Origin: Candidatus Poribacteria bacterium
GTDB taxonomy: Bacteria; Poribacteria; WGA-4E; WGA-3G
Direction of reading: 5' to 3'
DNA length: 64,000 nt
Assembly (NCBI GenBank): GCA_003635315.1
Contig: PYJD01000025.1
Location: 39,695 to 103,694, forward strand
In this document: positions 43,792 through 52,655 of the stretch, piece by piece
How positions within the stretch are numbered: position 1 is the first letter of the stretch
How the letters are laid out: the number at the start of each line of letters is the position of its first letter
Translations under genes and position numbers: made by a program
The notes under the pieces: model-generated
The model's input: only the letters and a program-made list of their open reading frames with translations
Database searches by the model: none
What the model was told of the DNA's origin: nothing

Positions 43792-44517
43792 ATGAAATTG
43801 GATGTGCTTACGCTATTTCCACAGATTATCACACCTGCACTTCAGACTGGTATTCTAAAACGTATCCAGGAGTCTGGAGAACTCGTTGTAAACACATATA
43901 ATATTAGAGATTGGACAACGGATCGACACAAAACTGTTGATGATTATCCTTATGGTGGTGGGGCAGGAATGATACTGAAACCTGAACCTATCTTTTCAGC
44001 TGTTTCAGCAATGCACCCTACTGAAGATACCGAGATTATCTATTTAACACCTCAAGGTGTACCGTTGACTCAATCTATCGTTGAAGGATTGTCAATAAAA
44101 TCCCATTTGATTTTCATCTGTGGACGTTATAAAGGTATTGATGAACGAATACGAAAAAAAATAGTTACCAAAGAAATATCAATTGGGGATTATGTATTGA
44201 GTGGAGGAGAAATTGCTGCTCTTGTTCTTATTGATGCAATCGGTAGGATATTACCTGGCGCATTAGGGGATTTTGAATCTGCACACGAAGATTCTTTCAG
44301 TAAGGATTTTTTGGATCACCCACACTATACTCGACCCGTTGAATTTGAAGGTATGAAAGTGCCTGAGGTACTATTAAGTGGTCATCATGAGAACATCAAA
44401 AAATGGAGATATACTCAGGCAATAATACGTACTGCTGAACGACGACCAGATATAATTAAGAATCTTGAATTGACTGATGAAGAGCTTGATATCCTTAGGG
44501 AAGATAAAAACAATTAA
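43792..44517 (+). CDS. trmD: tRNA (guanine-37-N1)-methyltransferase TrmD
   Basis: A 241-residue SPOUT-family enzyme of normal length. Motifs are 'LDVLTLFPQI' at the start, 'YPYGGGAGMILKPEP' (about 55-69), 'FICGRYKGIDERI' (about 110-122), 'SIGDYVLSGGEIAALVLIDAIGRILPG' (knot and SAM site), and 'HPHYTRP'. It methylates G37 of tRNAs reading CNN codons to hold the reading frame. It follows khpA with no rimM between them. Confidence 0.95.
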   Translation: MKLDVLTLFPQIITPALQTGILKRIQESGELVVNTYNIRDWTTDRHKTVDDYPYGGGAGMILKPEPIFSAVSAMHPTEDTEIIYLTPQGVPLTQSIVEGLSIKSHLIFICGRYKGIDERIRKKIVTKEISIGDYVLSGGEIAALVLIDAIGRILPGALGDFESAHEDSFSKDFLDHPHYTRPVEFEGMKVPEVLLSGHHENIKKWRYTQAIIRTAERRPDIIKNLELTDEELDILREDKNN

Positions 44518-44594
44518 TTACATTCTTTAAGAGACGAATTAAATAGCCTATCACAGTCTTGATATGAGAATAGAATTGTAAGGAGGAAAGAACG

Positions 44595-44939
44595 ATGAAC
44601 TTGATTCAGTCTGTTGAAAACCAACATGTAAAAGATAATATCCCTGACTTTAGTCCTGGGGATGTTGTACGTGTAAATACTCGAATACGAGAAGGACAAA
44701 AAGAACGAATTCAGGCTTATGAAGGAACAGTAATTCGTCGGGCACATAGTGGCACTCGCGCATCTTTTACTGTACGAAGAGTGGCTTTCGGTACCGGGAG
44801 TGAAAGGACATTCCCATTACATTCCCCAAATATTGAAAGTATCAGCGTAGTCAGGTATGGAACTGTGCGTCGCGCGAAACTATATTATTTAAGAGATCGC
44901 ACTGGCAGGTCTGCTCGCGTCAGAGAAGAGAGAAGATAA
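44595..44939 (+). CDS. rplS: 50S ribosomal protein L19
   Basis: A 114-residue protein of normal length. The core 'IPDFSPGDVVRVNTRIREGQKERIQAYEGTVIRR', 'ERTFPLHSPNIESISVVRYGTVRRAKLYYLRDRTGRSARVRE' is plain L19. A good AAGGAGG site precedes ATG. It follows trmD as is usual. Confidence 0.95.
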   Translation: MNLIQSVENQHVKDNIPDFSPGDVVRVNTRIREGQKERIQAYEGTVIRRAHSGTRASFTVRRVAFGTGSERTFPLHSPNIESISVVRYGTVRRAKLYYLRDRTGRSARVREERR

Positions 44940-44954
44940 TTGTCTGGAGTATGA

Positions 44955-45545
44955 ATGTATGCATACGAACACGCATGTATAACTAAAGGATATAAATACA
45001 TTGCAGGAATTGATGAAGCAGGTAGAGGCGCGTTAGCGGGACCCGTGGTTGCAGCTGCTGTCATATTACCTATGGAATGTCAAATTGAAGGTGTAATTGA
45101 TTCAAAAAAATTGACTGCTAAACAGCGAGACGTTCTGGTAGATGTAATAAAATCTAAAGCAATTTCAGTGGGAGTAGGTATATCAGATAATAATACTATT
45201 GACCAGATAAATATCCTACAGGCAACACTTCAAGCTATGAATAAGGCAGTAACACAACTTGCTCAGCAACCAGACTATCTCCTTGTTGATGGTTCAAAAA
45301 TGCCAAATTCCCATATTTCTGGGGAAGCCATTCCAAAAGGGGATAATCTTAGTGTATCTATCGCTGCTGCTTCTATTGTAGCAAAAACAACACGGGATAG
45401 AATCATGATTGAATTCGATAGATTATATCCAGAATACAGCTTCCAACAACATAAAGGCTATCCAACTGCCCTGCACCGACGTGCCATTGTCCAATTCGGT
45501 CCAACAGAAATTCACAGAAAAACATTCAAACTATATGTAGAATAA
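44955..45545 (+). CDS. rnhB: Ribonuclease HII
   Basis: A 196-residue protein with the RNase HII active-site motifs: 'IAGIDEAGRGALAGPVVAAAVIL' (Asp, Glu) at about 16-38, 'LLVDGSKMP' (Asp) at about 112-120, and 'KTTRDRIM' (Asp). It removes RNA from RNA-DNA hybrids and single ribonucleotides in DNA. It follows rplS by 15 bases. Confidence 0.93.
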   Translation: MYAYEHACITKGYKYIAGIDEAGRGALAGPVVAAAVILPMECQIEGVIDSKKLTAKQRDVLVDVIKSKAISVGVGISDNNTIDQINILQATLQAMNKAVTQLAQQPDYLLVDGSKMPNSHISGEAIPKGDNLSVSIAAASIVAKTTRDRIMIEFDRLYPEYSFQQHKGYPTALHRRAIVQFGPTEIHRKTFKLYVE

Positions 45546-45584
45546 TAGTTCACTACCGAATAGTATATCTCATTAGGAATATGG

Positions 45585-45974
45585 ATGCCTCGTTCATTAC
45601 AGAACATTGCTAAGATTGGTGAGAAACTTGCTGTAGAACATCTAAAGACACAAGGATATCAAATACTTGCCCAGAATTATCGTTTCCATCGTGGTGAAAT
45701 TGATATTATCGCTAAGTATGAAAAGCGAATAGTTTTTGTTGAAGTCAAGACGCGTCGAAGCCTAAAGTATGGAGTACCACAATCTGCCGTGACTAAACAG
45801 AAACAACGACAAATTTCAAAAATTGCATTAGCATATTTACAAACACATAACCTAATGGATACGCCTTGTCGTTTTGACGTTATTGCGATCCAGTTAACCC
45901 AAAAGCTTGAACTACTACGTCTCGAACAGATTAAAAGCGCATTTGAATTTATCCCTGAAACTAACCTATCATAG
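45585..45974 (+). CDS. yraN: YraN-family endonuclease-like protein
   Basis: A 129-residue protein of the UPF0102/YraN family, common next to rnhB. The nuclease fold is visible as 'GEKLAVEHLKTQGYQILAQNYRFHRGEIDIIAKYEKRIVFVEVKTRRS', with the Glu-Asp-Glu-x-Lys residues of a PD-(D/E)xK fold. The role is uncertain; family members have been linked to DNA processing. Confidence 0.88.
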   Translation: MPRSLQNIAKIGEKLAVEHLKTQGYQILAQNYRFHRGEIDIIAKYEKRIVFVEVKTRRSLKYGVPQSAVTKQKQRQISKIALAYLQTHNLMDTPCRFDVIAIQLTQKLELLRLEQIKSAFEFIPETNLS

Positions 45975-46123
45975 TGTGGTTTAACATTGATATTTTAAAT
46001 TGTTGACTGTTCAGTTTACTGCAGAACTGAAACCTCGTGTTAGTCAACATGCTGTACTAAGTACACCTTTTTATATATGTCAATTAGAGGAAACCACACT
46101 ATGCTCTATCAAGGAATTCGGTT

Positions 46124-46807
46124 ATGCAAGCGATCATCCTTTGTGGAGGTCTTTCAACAAGACTGGGTAAAACTACAGAAAAAATACCTAAAATCCTACT
46201 ATCAATAGGAAATCGAACTGTATTAGACTGGCAGATAGATCTTCTATCAAAAGCTGGTGTAACTGAAGTCATCCTTGCTTCTGGACATTTACATGATGTA
46301 ATATATTCGCAAGTTGGGGAGAATGTGGATGACATAAAAATACGCTACGCGAAAGAGGATAAGCCACTTGGGACTGGGGGCGCTATTCAGAACGCATTTC
46401 AATTTGTCGACGATTTTCCTGTCTTTGTCCTACACGGTGATATTCTGTTAAGAGGTTTTTCCCTAAATGACATGGTATCCCATCTGCTACCAGAGATGGA
46501 AGGTTTATTACTTGGTATTTCTGTCTCTGACCTTTCATCCTATGGAGAAATAGTTGCAGATAACAATGGACGTATAACCCAGTTTCGTGAAAAACAACAG
46601 GTTAATCGTCCCGGATGTGCTAATGGTGCTATCTTCCTGTTTAATCACAGTATTATTAATGCATTCCCCAATAAAGAAGTATTCTCAATCGAACGTGATG
46701 TGTTTCCTAACCTTCAAAACCTCTATGTCTACAAAGTAGATACTGAATGGATAGATATTGGAGTTCCTGAACGACTTGAATATGCACGAAAGCATTTCAT
46801 CGAATAA
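46124..46807 (+). CDS. Sugar nucleotidyltransferase
   Basis: A 227-residue protein of the NTP-transferase family (glucose/mannose-1-phosphate nucleotidylyltransferase-like). The start 'MQAIILCGGLSTRLGKTTEKIPKILLSI' is the nucleotide-binding loop with the Lys expected for the sugar phosphate. 'FVLHGDILL' carries the metal-binding Asp, and 'VDTEWIDIGVPERLEYA' ends the core. It is short, without the C-terminal beta-helix of full-length enzymes, as in N-acetylmuramate or heptose phosphate nucleotidyltransferases. It would make an NDP-sugar for envelope glycans. The next gene is a PhyH enzyme. Confidence 0.82.
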   Translation: MQAIILCGGLSTRLGKTTEKIPKILLSIGNRTVLDWQIDLLSKAGVTEVILASGHLHDVIYSQVGENVDDIKIRYAKEDKPLGTGGAIQNAFQFVDDFPVFVLHGDILLRGFSLNDMVSHLLPEMEGLLLGISVSDLSSYGEIVADNNGRITQFREKQQVNRPGCANGAIFLFNHSIINAFPNKEVFSIERDVFPNLQNLYVYKVDTEWIDIGVPERLEYARKHFIE

Positions 46808-46898
46808 TATTCACATCTAAATGTAAATGATTACTCAGAAGTCTTAATAATCCGTCCTGTAATTTGATTCAAACTATCTTTCATAATTGGAGATTCGT

Positions 46899-47726
46899 AT
46901 GCCTGTATTAAGTAAAGAAGATCTTGAATTTTGGAATGAAAATGGGTACGTAGTTGTTCGAGAGGCAGTACCACCAGAGAATTGTCGTGCTGCAGAACAA
47001 GCAGTTTGGGATTTCCTCGAAATGGACCGTGAGAATCCTGATAGTTGGTATCCAGATCCTCCCCGAAGAAGTATCATGGTAGAGATATATCAACATCAAG
47101 CATTGTGGAATAATCGTCAATACCCTCGGGTTCATCAGGCTTTCTCAGAAATATGGGGAACTGAAAAACTCTTAGTCAGTTTTGATAGAGCAAGCATGAA
47201 TCCTCCTGAACGTGATGATTGGAAATTTACCGGACCTTATTTACATTGGGATATGTCCTTAGACAATATGCCGGTAACACTGAGAGTACAAGGAGTTTTA
47301 TATCTCGCTGATACACCCGGTAATCAAGGCGCATTTACCTGTGTTCCTGGTTTTCATCTAACATTGGAAGATTGGCTAAACGGGCTACCTTCAGATGCTA
47401 ACCCTGGACAGTCCGTCCGAGAACAATTTCAAGATAAAGCTGTTCCAGTTGCTGGAAAAGCAGGTGATCTTGTTATATGGCATAGTGCATTACCACATGG
47501 TAGCAGTCCAAACTCCGCAGTTCGTCCAAGAATGGCACAATATATCACTATGTCCCCTGCTCCAAATGAAGGTAAAAGTACTCATGAAGGTAGAGTCCGG
47601 GGATGGCGTGAAAGGTTAACGGGACTTGGTAAGGAACAGAAAGAGAAAGAACACCATGAAGGTACAACCGCAGAATTGACCCCTTTAGGGAAGAAACTTC
47701 TCGGTCTTGATCCGTGGGTAGCATAA
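46899..47726 (+). CDS. PhyH-family dioxygenase with canonical HxD
   Basis: A 275-residue product from ATG 46899 (GGAGA six bases upstream). The iron ligands are clear: 'YLHWDMSLDN' (H-x-D, about 113-122) and the distal His in 'HSALPHGSSPN' (about 203-213). 'RPRMAQYITMSP' provides the arginine that binds 2-oxoglutarate. 'GAFTCVPGFH' is the usual PhyH turn. It is the most canonical of the four PhyH enzymes in the window. A strong terminator follows 17 bases after the stop. Confidence 0.88.
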   Translation: MPVLSKEDLEFWNENGYVVVREAVPPENCRAAEQAVWDFLEMDRENPDSWYPDPPRRSIMVEIYQHQALWNNRQYPRVHQAFSEIWGTEKLLVSFDRASMNPPERDDWKFTGPYLHWDMSLDNMPVTLRVQGVLYLADTPGNQGAFTCVPGFHLTLEDWLNGLPSDANPGQSVREQFQDKAVPVAGKAGDLVIWHSALPHGSSPNSAVRPRMAQYITMSPAPNEGKSTHEGRVRGWRERLTGLGKEQKEKEHHEGTTAELTPLGKKLLGLDPWVA

Positions 47727-47742
47727 ACTATCCAAATCTATC

Positions 47743-47768
47743 AGGCGGGTTAAAACCCGCCTTTTTTA
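47743..47768 (+). terminator. Rho-independent terminator after PhyH gene
   Basis: AGGCGGGTT pairs with AACCCGCCT around a two-base loop, followed by TTTTTTATT. This is a classic intrinsic terminator 17 bases after the stop codon. Confidence 0.9.
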
Positions 47769-48009
47769 TTGCAGTTTCTTTATAGTGTATGGTGTAATTG
47801 ATATACAAGTATCCTACTATTAAAACCTGAATCCGATGTAATACCGTTTCTACATGAAAATGTCTCTTCTTGTAGCATAAACTAACAGACCAAATGCTAA
47901 TTACACATTTTTTTCAAGAAAATTGAAAATAAGATGAAGAAAATAACTATATTTAACAACTAACATTACCAAGAGATACTTTTTTAGTACAAACTTCAAG
48001 AAAATTGAT

Positions 48010-48124
48010 TTATAGTAAAGTGAATAATTAATGAGACATTTCAATGTTTACGAAGAACGTCCATCGTAGGGGCGATGTCACCTCGCCCATTATAAAATGT
48101 TCCATTAATTCAAAAGTTTACTAT
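48010..48124. repeat. MITE-like element, family 1, nested
   Basis: Left end TTATAGTAAAGTGAATAATT, right end TTTACTAT, cargo palindrome GGGGCGATGTCACCTCGCCC. Its right end runs directly into the left end of the family-2 element (TTTACTATGGTAGA), as if the second element inserted at the terminal TA. Confidence 0.65.
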
Positions 48125-48258
48125 GGTAGAATATACAATTTATTCTACATACTAACTTGTAGGAGGGAATTCCGATTCCCGATTATCAAAGGGTTTGATC
48201 GCGATTCGGAGATCGCTCCTACAAGTAAGGTGTGTAATTATGTCAATATTTCACCATA
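48122..48258. repeat. MITE-like element, family 2, short cargo
   Basis: It has the same ends as 1660-2028 but only 137 bp. The interior holds one copy of the TGTAGGAGGGAATTCCGATT phrase and its partial complement GATTCGGAGATCGCTCCTAC, which can pair. Confidence 0.7.
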
Positions 48259-48318
48259 TAAGAGTTTTAGATGACATGAATAAATCCTACTTAAAACCGT
48301 CCTTTCATGGGAAGTATA

Positions 48319-48705
48319 TAATTAGAGAATAAATGATGAAAATCTATAAAAACGATCCTAAATTCAAGAACTTTATTTATGTCAATAAATCTGCTTTAAT
48401 ATGCAGTTTGAAAAATACAAAATCCGTAAGGACAACAAAAACACAAAATTACACTTTTTGGAAATTCTTATAAAGTCAATTTAAAGTGGAGTAAAGTCAG
48501 TCTATGACAGAGGTTAGAGGGGTAATTTACACCAATTTCAATGACACAGAATGTGTCAAAAAGTGTAACTTTTTTCCCTTTTTCGACACTTTTTCATCAC
48601 ATGGAAAAACACAACATTTTCACGATTTTTCATTGGGGAATTTAGGATTAAAGGTCTGTTTTTGCACCCTAATAGTATGTCTGGATATTAGGATTAAATG
48701 TCCAA
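48319..48705. repeat. Long dispersed repeat, copy B
   Basis: It matches 12107-12498 over most of its length, including AATGATGAAAATCTATAAAA near the start and GACAGAGGTTAGAGGGGTAA. The AAAAAGTGT...ACACTTTTT arms (48551-48590) can form a stem in this copy. Confidence 0.7.
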
Positions 48706-48710
48706 ATTTC

Positions 48711-48726
48711 TTAGAAATGGTATAAG
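48711..48726 (+). promoter_or_regulatory. Family-3 right end upstream of cydA (TGGTATAAG)
   Basis: TTAGAAATGGTATAAG matches the family-3 terminus and carries an extended -10-like TGG-TATAAG, 19 bases before the cydA start codon. Confidence 0.5.
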
Positions 48727-48745
48727 ATAAAATCAAGGTATATTT

Positions 48746-50035
48746 ATGGAAGATTTATTAGCAGCACGTTTTCAAATGGCAATGTCACTCGGCTTTCACA
48801 TTATCTTTGCTTGTGTAGGTATTGCAATGCCACTACTGATGGTCATTGCTGAAGGAAGATGGTTGAAAACAGGAGACAAGACCTATCTCACTTTAGCGAA
48901 ACGTTGGTCCAAAGGCACCGCAATAATGTTCGCTGTTGGCGCAGTATCAGGTACAGTCCTCTCCTTTGAATTAGGATTATTATGGCCGACCTTTATGGCA
49001 TACGCGGGTCCAATCATTGGAATGCCTTTTTCGCTGGAAGGATTAGCATTCTTTATCGAAGCAATATTTCTTGGGATATACTTATATGGGTGGGAACGCG
49101 TTCCCAGAAAGATCCATTGGTTGTCTGGTGTTATGGTTTTATTGGGTGGTATGTTTTCGGGTATATTCGTTGTTACTGCTAACGCATGGATGAATACGCC
49201 AACAGGTTTCACCATCGTTGATGGCAAAGTCACGAACATTGATCCCATTGCTGCGATGTTGAACCCTTCTTCATTCACCCAAGCACTCCATATGACATTG
49301 GCTGCATTCCTTGCGGTTGCATTTGCAGTCGCTGGGATACACGCATATTTTCTAAGACGTGATCCAAACAATCAATTTCATCGGAAAGCATTTGCAATCT
49401 CCTTGTGTGTCGGAGGGGTGGTAGCAATTCTACAACCGATTTCAGGTGATTTAAGCGCGAAACGTCTTGCAAAATACCAACCCATAAAACTTGCCGCAAT
49501 GGAAGGACAATGGGAAACAGAACGCGGTGCACCACTACGCATTGGTGGTATACCAGATGAAGAGGCTGAAGTAACAAGATATGCTTTAGAAATTCCTAAA
49601 GCACTAAGTTTCCTTGCTAACTTTGATCCAAATTCTGAAATAATGGGTCTCAAAGATGTCCCGAAAGAGAATCGTCCACCTGTCGCAATAGTTCATTTCG
49701 CCTTTCAAATTATGGTTGCATGTGGAATAGTCATGATTATTACCGGGATTCTTGGCGGTTGGTTGGCATGGAAAAAGAAAGGACTTCCAACACAAACTTG
49801 GTATCTCAGACTTGTTACTTTCTGTTCACCTCTCGGTTTTATCGCTATTGAAGCTGGATGGACGGTCACTGAGGTTGGAAGACAACCATGGATAATATAT
49901 AACTTTATGAAAACAAAAGATGCTGTTACATCCATGCCAAACCTGATGATACCTTTCATCGGTTTCACCATACTCTACATTTTCCTTTCAGTCGTTGTAG
50001 TCATACTCTTAAGACGGCAAATTTTCTATGAGTGA
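48746..50035 (+). CDS. cydA: Cytochrome bd quinol oxidase subunit I
   Basis: A 429-residue CydA with about nine helices. The haem ligands fit His in 'SLGFHIIFACVG' (about 16-21), the 'VHFAFQIMVACG' helix, and 'EGLAFFIEAIFLGIYLYGWERVP' (about 98-120) with the proton-channel Glu residues. 'GRQPWIIYNFMKTKDAVT' is typical near the C-terminus. The periplasmic Q-loop is short, as in the CIO/short-loop type. It oxidises quinol and reduces oxygen at high affinity. The partner cydB is 1.4 kb downstream, separated by a tandem repeat array, so co-transcription is uncertain. Confidence 0.93.
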   Translation: MEDLLAARFQMAMSLGFHIIFACVGIAMPLLMVIAEGRWLKTGDKTYLTLAKRWSKGTAIMFAVGAVSGTVLSFELGLLWPTFMAYAGPIIGMPFSLEGLAFFIEAIFLGIYLYGWERVPRKIHWLSGVMVLLGGMFSGIFVVTANAWMNTPTGFTIVDGKVTNIDPIAAMLNPSSFTQALHMTLAAFLAVAFAVAGIHAYFLRRDPNNQFHRKAFAISLCVGGVVAILQPISGDLSAKRLAKYQPIKLAAMEGQWETERGAPLRIGGIPDEEAEVTRYALEIPKALSFLANFDPNSEIMGLKDVPKENRPPVAIVHFAFQIMVACGIVMIITGILGGWLAWKKKGLPTQTWYLRLVTFCSPLGFIAIEAGWTVTEVGRQPWIIYNFMKTKDAVTSMPNLMIPFIGFTILYIFLSVVVVILLRRQIFYE

Positions 50036-50071
50036 ATAAATTAGTAGCCAATGTTTATCTTTAATAGATCT

Positions 50072-51424
50072 TATACCATTTCTAATTGATTGTATGCCAT
50101 TCTATCACACTCTTCTTTGTAGGAGGGAATTCCGATTCCCGATTCTTCATTGTAGTATGGAATTCCGATTCCCGATTCTTCATTGTAGTATGGAATTCCG
50201 ATTCCCGATTCTTCATTGTAGTAGTGAATTCCGATTCCCGATTCTTCATTGTAGTATGGAATTCCGATTCCCGATTCTTCATTGTAGTATGGAATTCCGA
50301 TTCCCGATTCTTCATTGTAGTATGGAATTCCGATTCCCGATTCTTCATTGTAGTATGGAATTCCGATTCCCGATTCTTCATTGTAGTAGTGAATTCCGAT
50401 TCCCGATTCTTCATTGTAGTAGTGAATTCCGATTCCCGATTCTTCATTGTAGTATGGAATTCCGATTCCCGATTCTTCATTGTAGTAGTGAATTCCGATT
50501 CCCGATTCTTCATTGTAGTAGTGAATTCCGATTCCCGATTCTTCATTGTAGTATGGAATTCCGATTCCCGATTCTTCATTGTAGTATGGAATTCCGATTC
50601 CCGATTCTTCATTGTAGTAGTGAATTCCGATTCCCGATTCTTCATTGTAGTATGGAATTCCGATTCCCGATTCTTCATTGTAGTAGTGAATTCCGATTCC
50701 CGATTCTTCATTGTAGTAGTGAATTCCGATTCCCGATTCTTCATTGTAGTATTGAATTCCGATTCCCGATTCTTCATTGTAGTATGGAATTCCGATTCCC
50801 GATTTTTCATTGTAGTATGGAACTCCGATTCCCGATTTTTCATTGTAGTATGGAATTCCGATTCCCGATTCTTCATTGTAGTATGGAATTCCGATTCCCG
50901 ATTCTTCATTGTAGTAGTGAATTCCGATTCCCGATTCTTCATTGTAGTATGGAATTCCGATTCCCGATTCTTCATTGTAGTATGGAATTCCGATTCCCGA
51001 TTCTTCATTGTAGTAGTGAATTCCGATTCCCGATTCTTCATTGTAGTATGGAATTCCGATTCCCGATTCTTCATTGTAGTAGTGAATTCCGATTCCCGAT
51101 TCTTCATTGTAGTAGTGAATTCCGATTCCCGATTCTTCATTGTAGTATGGAATTCCGATTCCCGATTCTTCATTGTAGTATGGAACTCCGATTCCCGATT
51201 CTTCATTGTAGTATGGAATTCCGATTCCCGATTCTTCATTGTAGTATGGAATTCCGATTCCCGATTTTTCATTGTAGTATGGAACTCCGATTCCCGATTT
51301 TTCATTGTAGTATGGAATTCCGATTCCCGATTCTTCATTGTAGTATGGAATTCCGATTCCCGATTCTTCATTGTAGGAGGGAATTCCGATTCCCGACCTT
51401 CTTTACTATTATTGTAAATAGCAT
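50072..51424. repeat. Family-3 element containing the expanded array
   Basis: The left end TATACCATTTCTAATTGATT is a clean family-3 terminus, also followed by the TATGCCATT and ATCACACTC seen at 23.8 kb. The right end (about 51404-51424, ATTATTGTAAATAGCAT) is a degenerate version of ATTATTAGAAATGATAT. The array therefore grew inside a family-3 element. Confidence 0.55.
50119..51397. repeat. Tandem array: 39 units of 33 bp between cydA and cydB
   Basis: The units start at 50119 and every 33 bases to 51373, an exact multiple of 38 intervals. Each has a GAATTCCGATTCCCGATTC core, and most share a TTCATTGTAGT spacer. Two main head variants alternate irregularly: GTAGTATGGA and GTAGTAGTGA; a few carry TTTTTC or AACTCC changes. 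Only the first and last units begin GTAGGAGGGA, the phrase found singly elsewhere. Because 33 is divisible by three, long open frames appear on both strands; none is credible as a gene. Confidence 0.95.
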
Positions 51425-51469
51425 TACAATTAACTTTACATCTGATCACTGCGTATTGAAAAGGATTCT

Positions 51470-52483
51470 ATGATGGGTCTCGAATTATATCTTGCAATCA
51501 TTATGTTGATCTCACTCATCCTATACATGCTAACTGGTGGGGCTGACTTCGGTGGAGGTGTATGGGATCTCTTTGCCATTGGAGCGCGTGGAAAAACGCA
51601 ACGTGACATCATACATCATGCTCTCGCTCCAATTTGGGAAGCAAACCATGTATGGCTGATTGTTATCATCGTATTGCTTTTTGTAGCGTTCCCAGTTGCC
51701 TTTGCTACTATTGGAACTGCATTACATATCCCACTCACTCTCATGTTAGTAGGAATTGTCTTACGTGGCACTGCATTTGTCTTCCGAACATATGACGATC
51801 AATCAGAAAGAGTTCATCTCCGATGGAGTCGACTATTTGCAATTGCAAGTATCATCACACCTATCATGTTAGGTATCACTTTAGGGGCAATCGCTTCAGG
51901 AACAATACATGCAAATCCTGAAACTGGTCAAGTACAGACTGACTTCATTTCTTCGTGGTTTGCCCCATTTCCGTTTGCTATTGGGTTCTTTACGCTAACT
52001 ATCTGTACCCTACTTGCTGCTGTGTATCTTACACTTGAAACTGATGACACATCAATCCAAGATGACTTCCGGTTACGCGCCATCATCGCAGCAATTTCTG
52101 TTGGTATATTGGCAGGTATGAGTTATCTTTTATCTGCTGAAGGGGCGCCATTAATACAAGCCGGATTAGGCAAGAGTAAATGGTCAATACCATTTCATAT
52201 TGTTACTGGTCTTGTCGCTATCCTTGGGATATGGTCAATATGGCACCGGTATTTCAAACTTGCACGGATTTTAATTCCTATTCAAGTGACACTCATTATA
52301 CTTGGTTGGGGATTAGCACAATATCCATACCTTATTGCACCAAATCTAACTTTTTCAAATACTGCAGCCCCTGAATCTGTACTAAAACCTGTATTAATCA
52401 TTATCATAATCGGAGGGTTGGTATTAATACCCGCTTTCTGGTATCTATATTCTGTATTCAAAGGTAGATCATTAACTAAATAG
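51470..52483 (+). CDS. cydB: Cytochrome bd quinol oxidase subunit II
   Basis: A 337-residue CydB with about eight or nine helices. It opens 'LTGGADFGGGVWDLFA' and has 'ALAPIWEANHVWLIVIIVLLFVAFPVAFA' (about 46-75), the conserved Trp-Glu-Asn-His motif. AAGGA precedes two adjacent ATG codons. It pairs with cydA; no small CydX-type frame was identified. The repeat array upstream may carry its own regulatory signals or reduce read-through from cydA. Confidence 0.92.
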   Translation: MMGLELYLAIIMLISLILYMLTGGADFGGGVWDLFAIGARGKTQRDIIHHALAPIWEANHVWLIVIIVLLFVAFPVAFATIGTALHIPLTLMLVGIVLRGTAFVFRTYDDQSERVHLRWSRLFAIASIITPIMLGITLGAIASGTIHANPETGQVQTDFISSWFAPFPFAIGFFTLTICTLLAAVYLTLETDDTSIQDDFRLRAIIAAISVGILAGMSYLLSAEGAPLIQAGLGKSKWSIPFHIVTGLVAILGIWSIWHRYFKLARILIPIQVTLIILGWGLAQYPYLIAPNLTFSNTAAPESVLKPVLIIIIIGGLVLIPAFWYLYSVFKGRSLTK

Positions 52484-52655
52484 CATTACACAATTATTCT
52501 ACACAAAATGCATTAGTTCAAATTCTATATTATTTTTGAGATAACTCATTTAATTTGACATGCCACCCTGTTTCTATTAAACTTACTTCAACCTCAGTGG
52601 GATTTAGTAATTTCTACACTTCCAACTCCATACCTTATTCCAACGAAACTCGTCA

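Larger units (their letters stand above)
47727..48745. other. Intergenic nest of repeats before cydA
   Basis: About 1 kb without a supported gene. In order: a terminator (47743-47768), a possible family-3 left end (ATACCGTTTCT, about 47838), sequence matching 11967-12030, a family-1 element (48010-48124), an abutting family-2 element (48122-48258), long repeat copy B (48319-48705), and a family-3 right end just before cydA. The 73-codon frame at 48504 lies inside the long repeat and is not convincing as a gene. Confidence 0.65.

Noticed and set aside
45975..46123. Possible RNA gene with GTTGACT/AGTCAAC arms
   Set aside because: The arms are short, the region does not fold into a tRNA, and no known RNA pattern is seen.
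48883..49371. 162-codon minus-strand frame
   Set aside because: It is the shadow of cydA on the other strand.
50082..51473. Three long overlapping open frames (about 440-460 codons) on both strands between cydA and cydB
   Set aside because: They arise because the 33-bp unit is a multiple of three and has no stop in these frames. The translations are 11-residue repeats with no protein-like variation.
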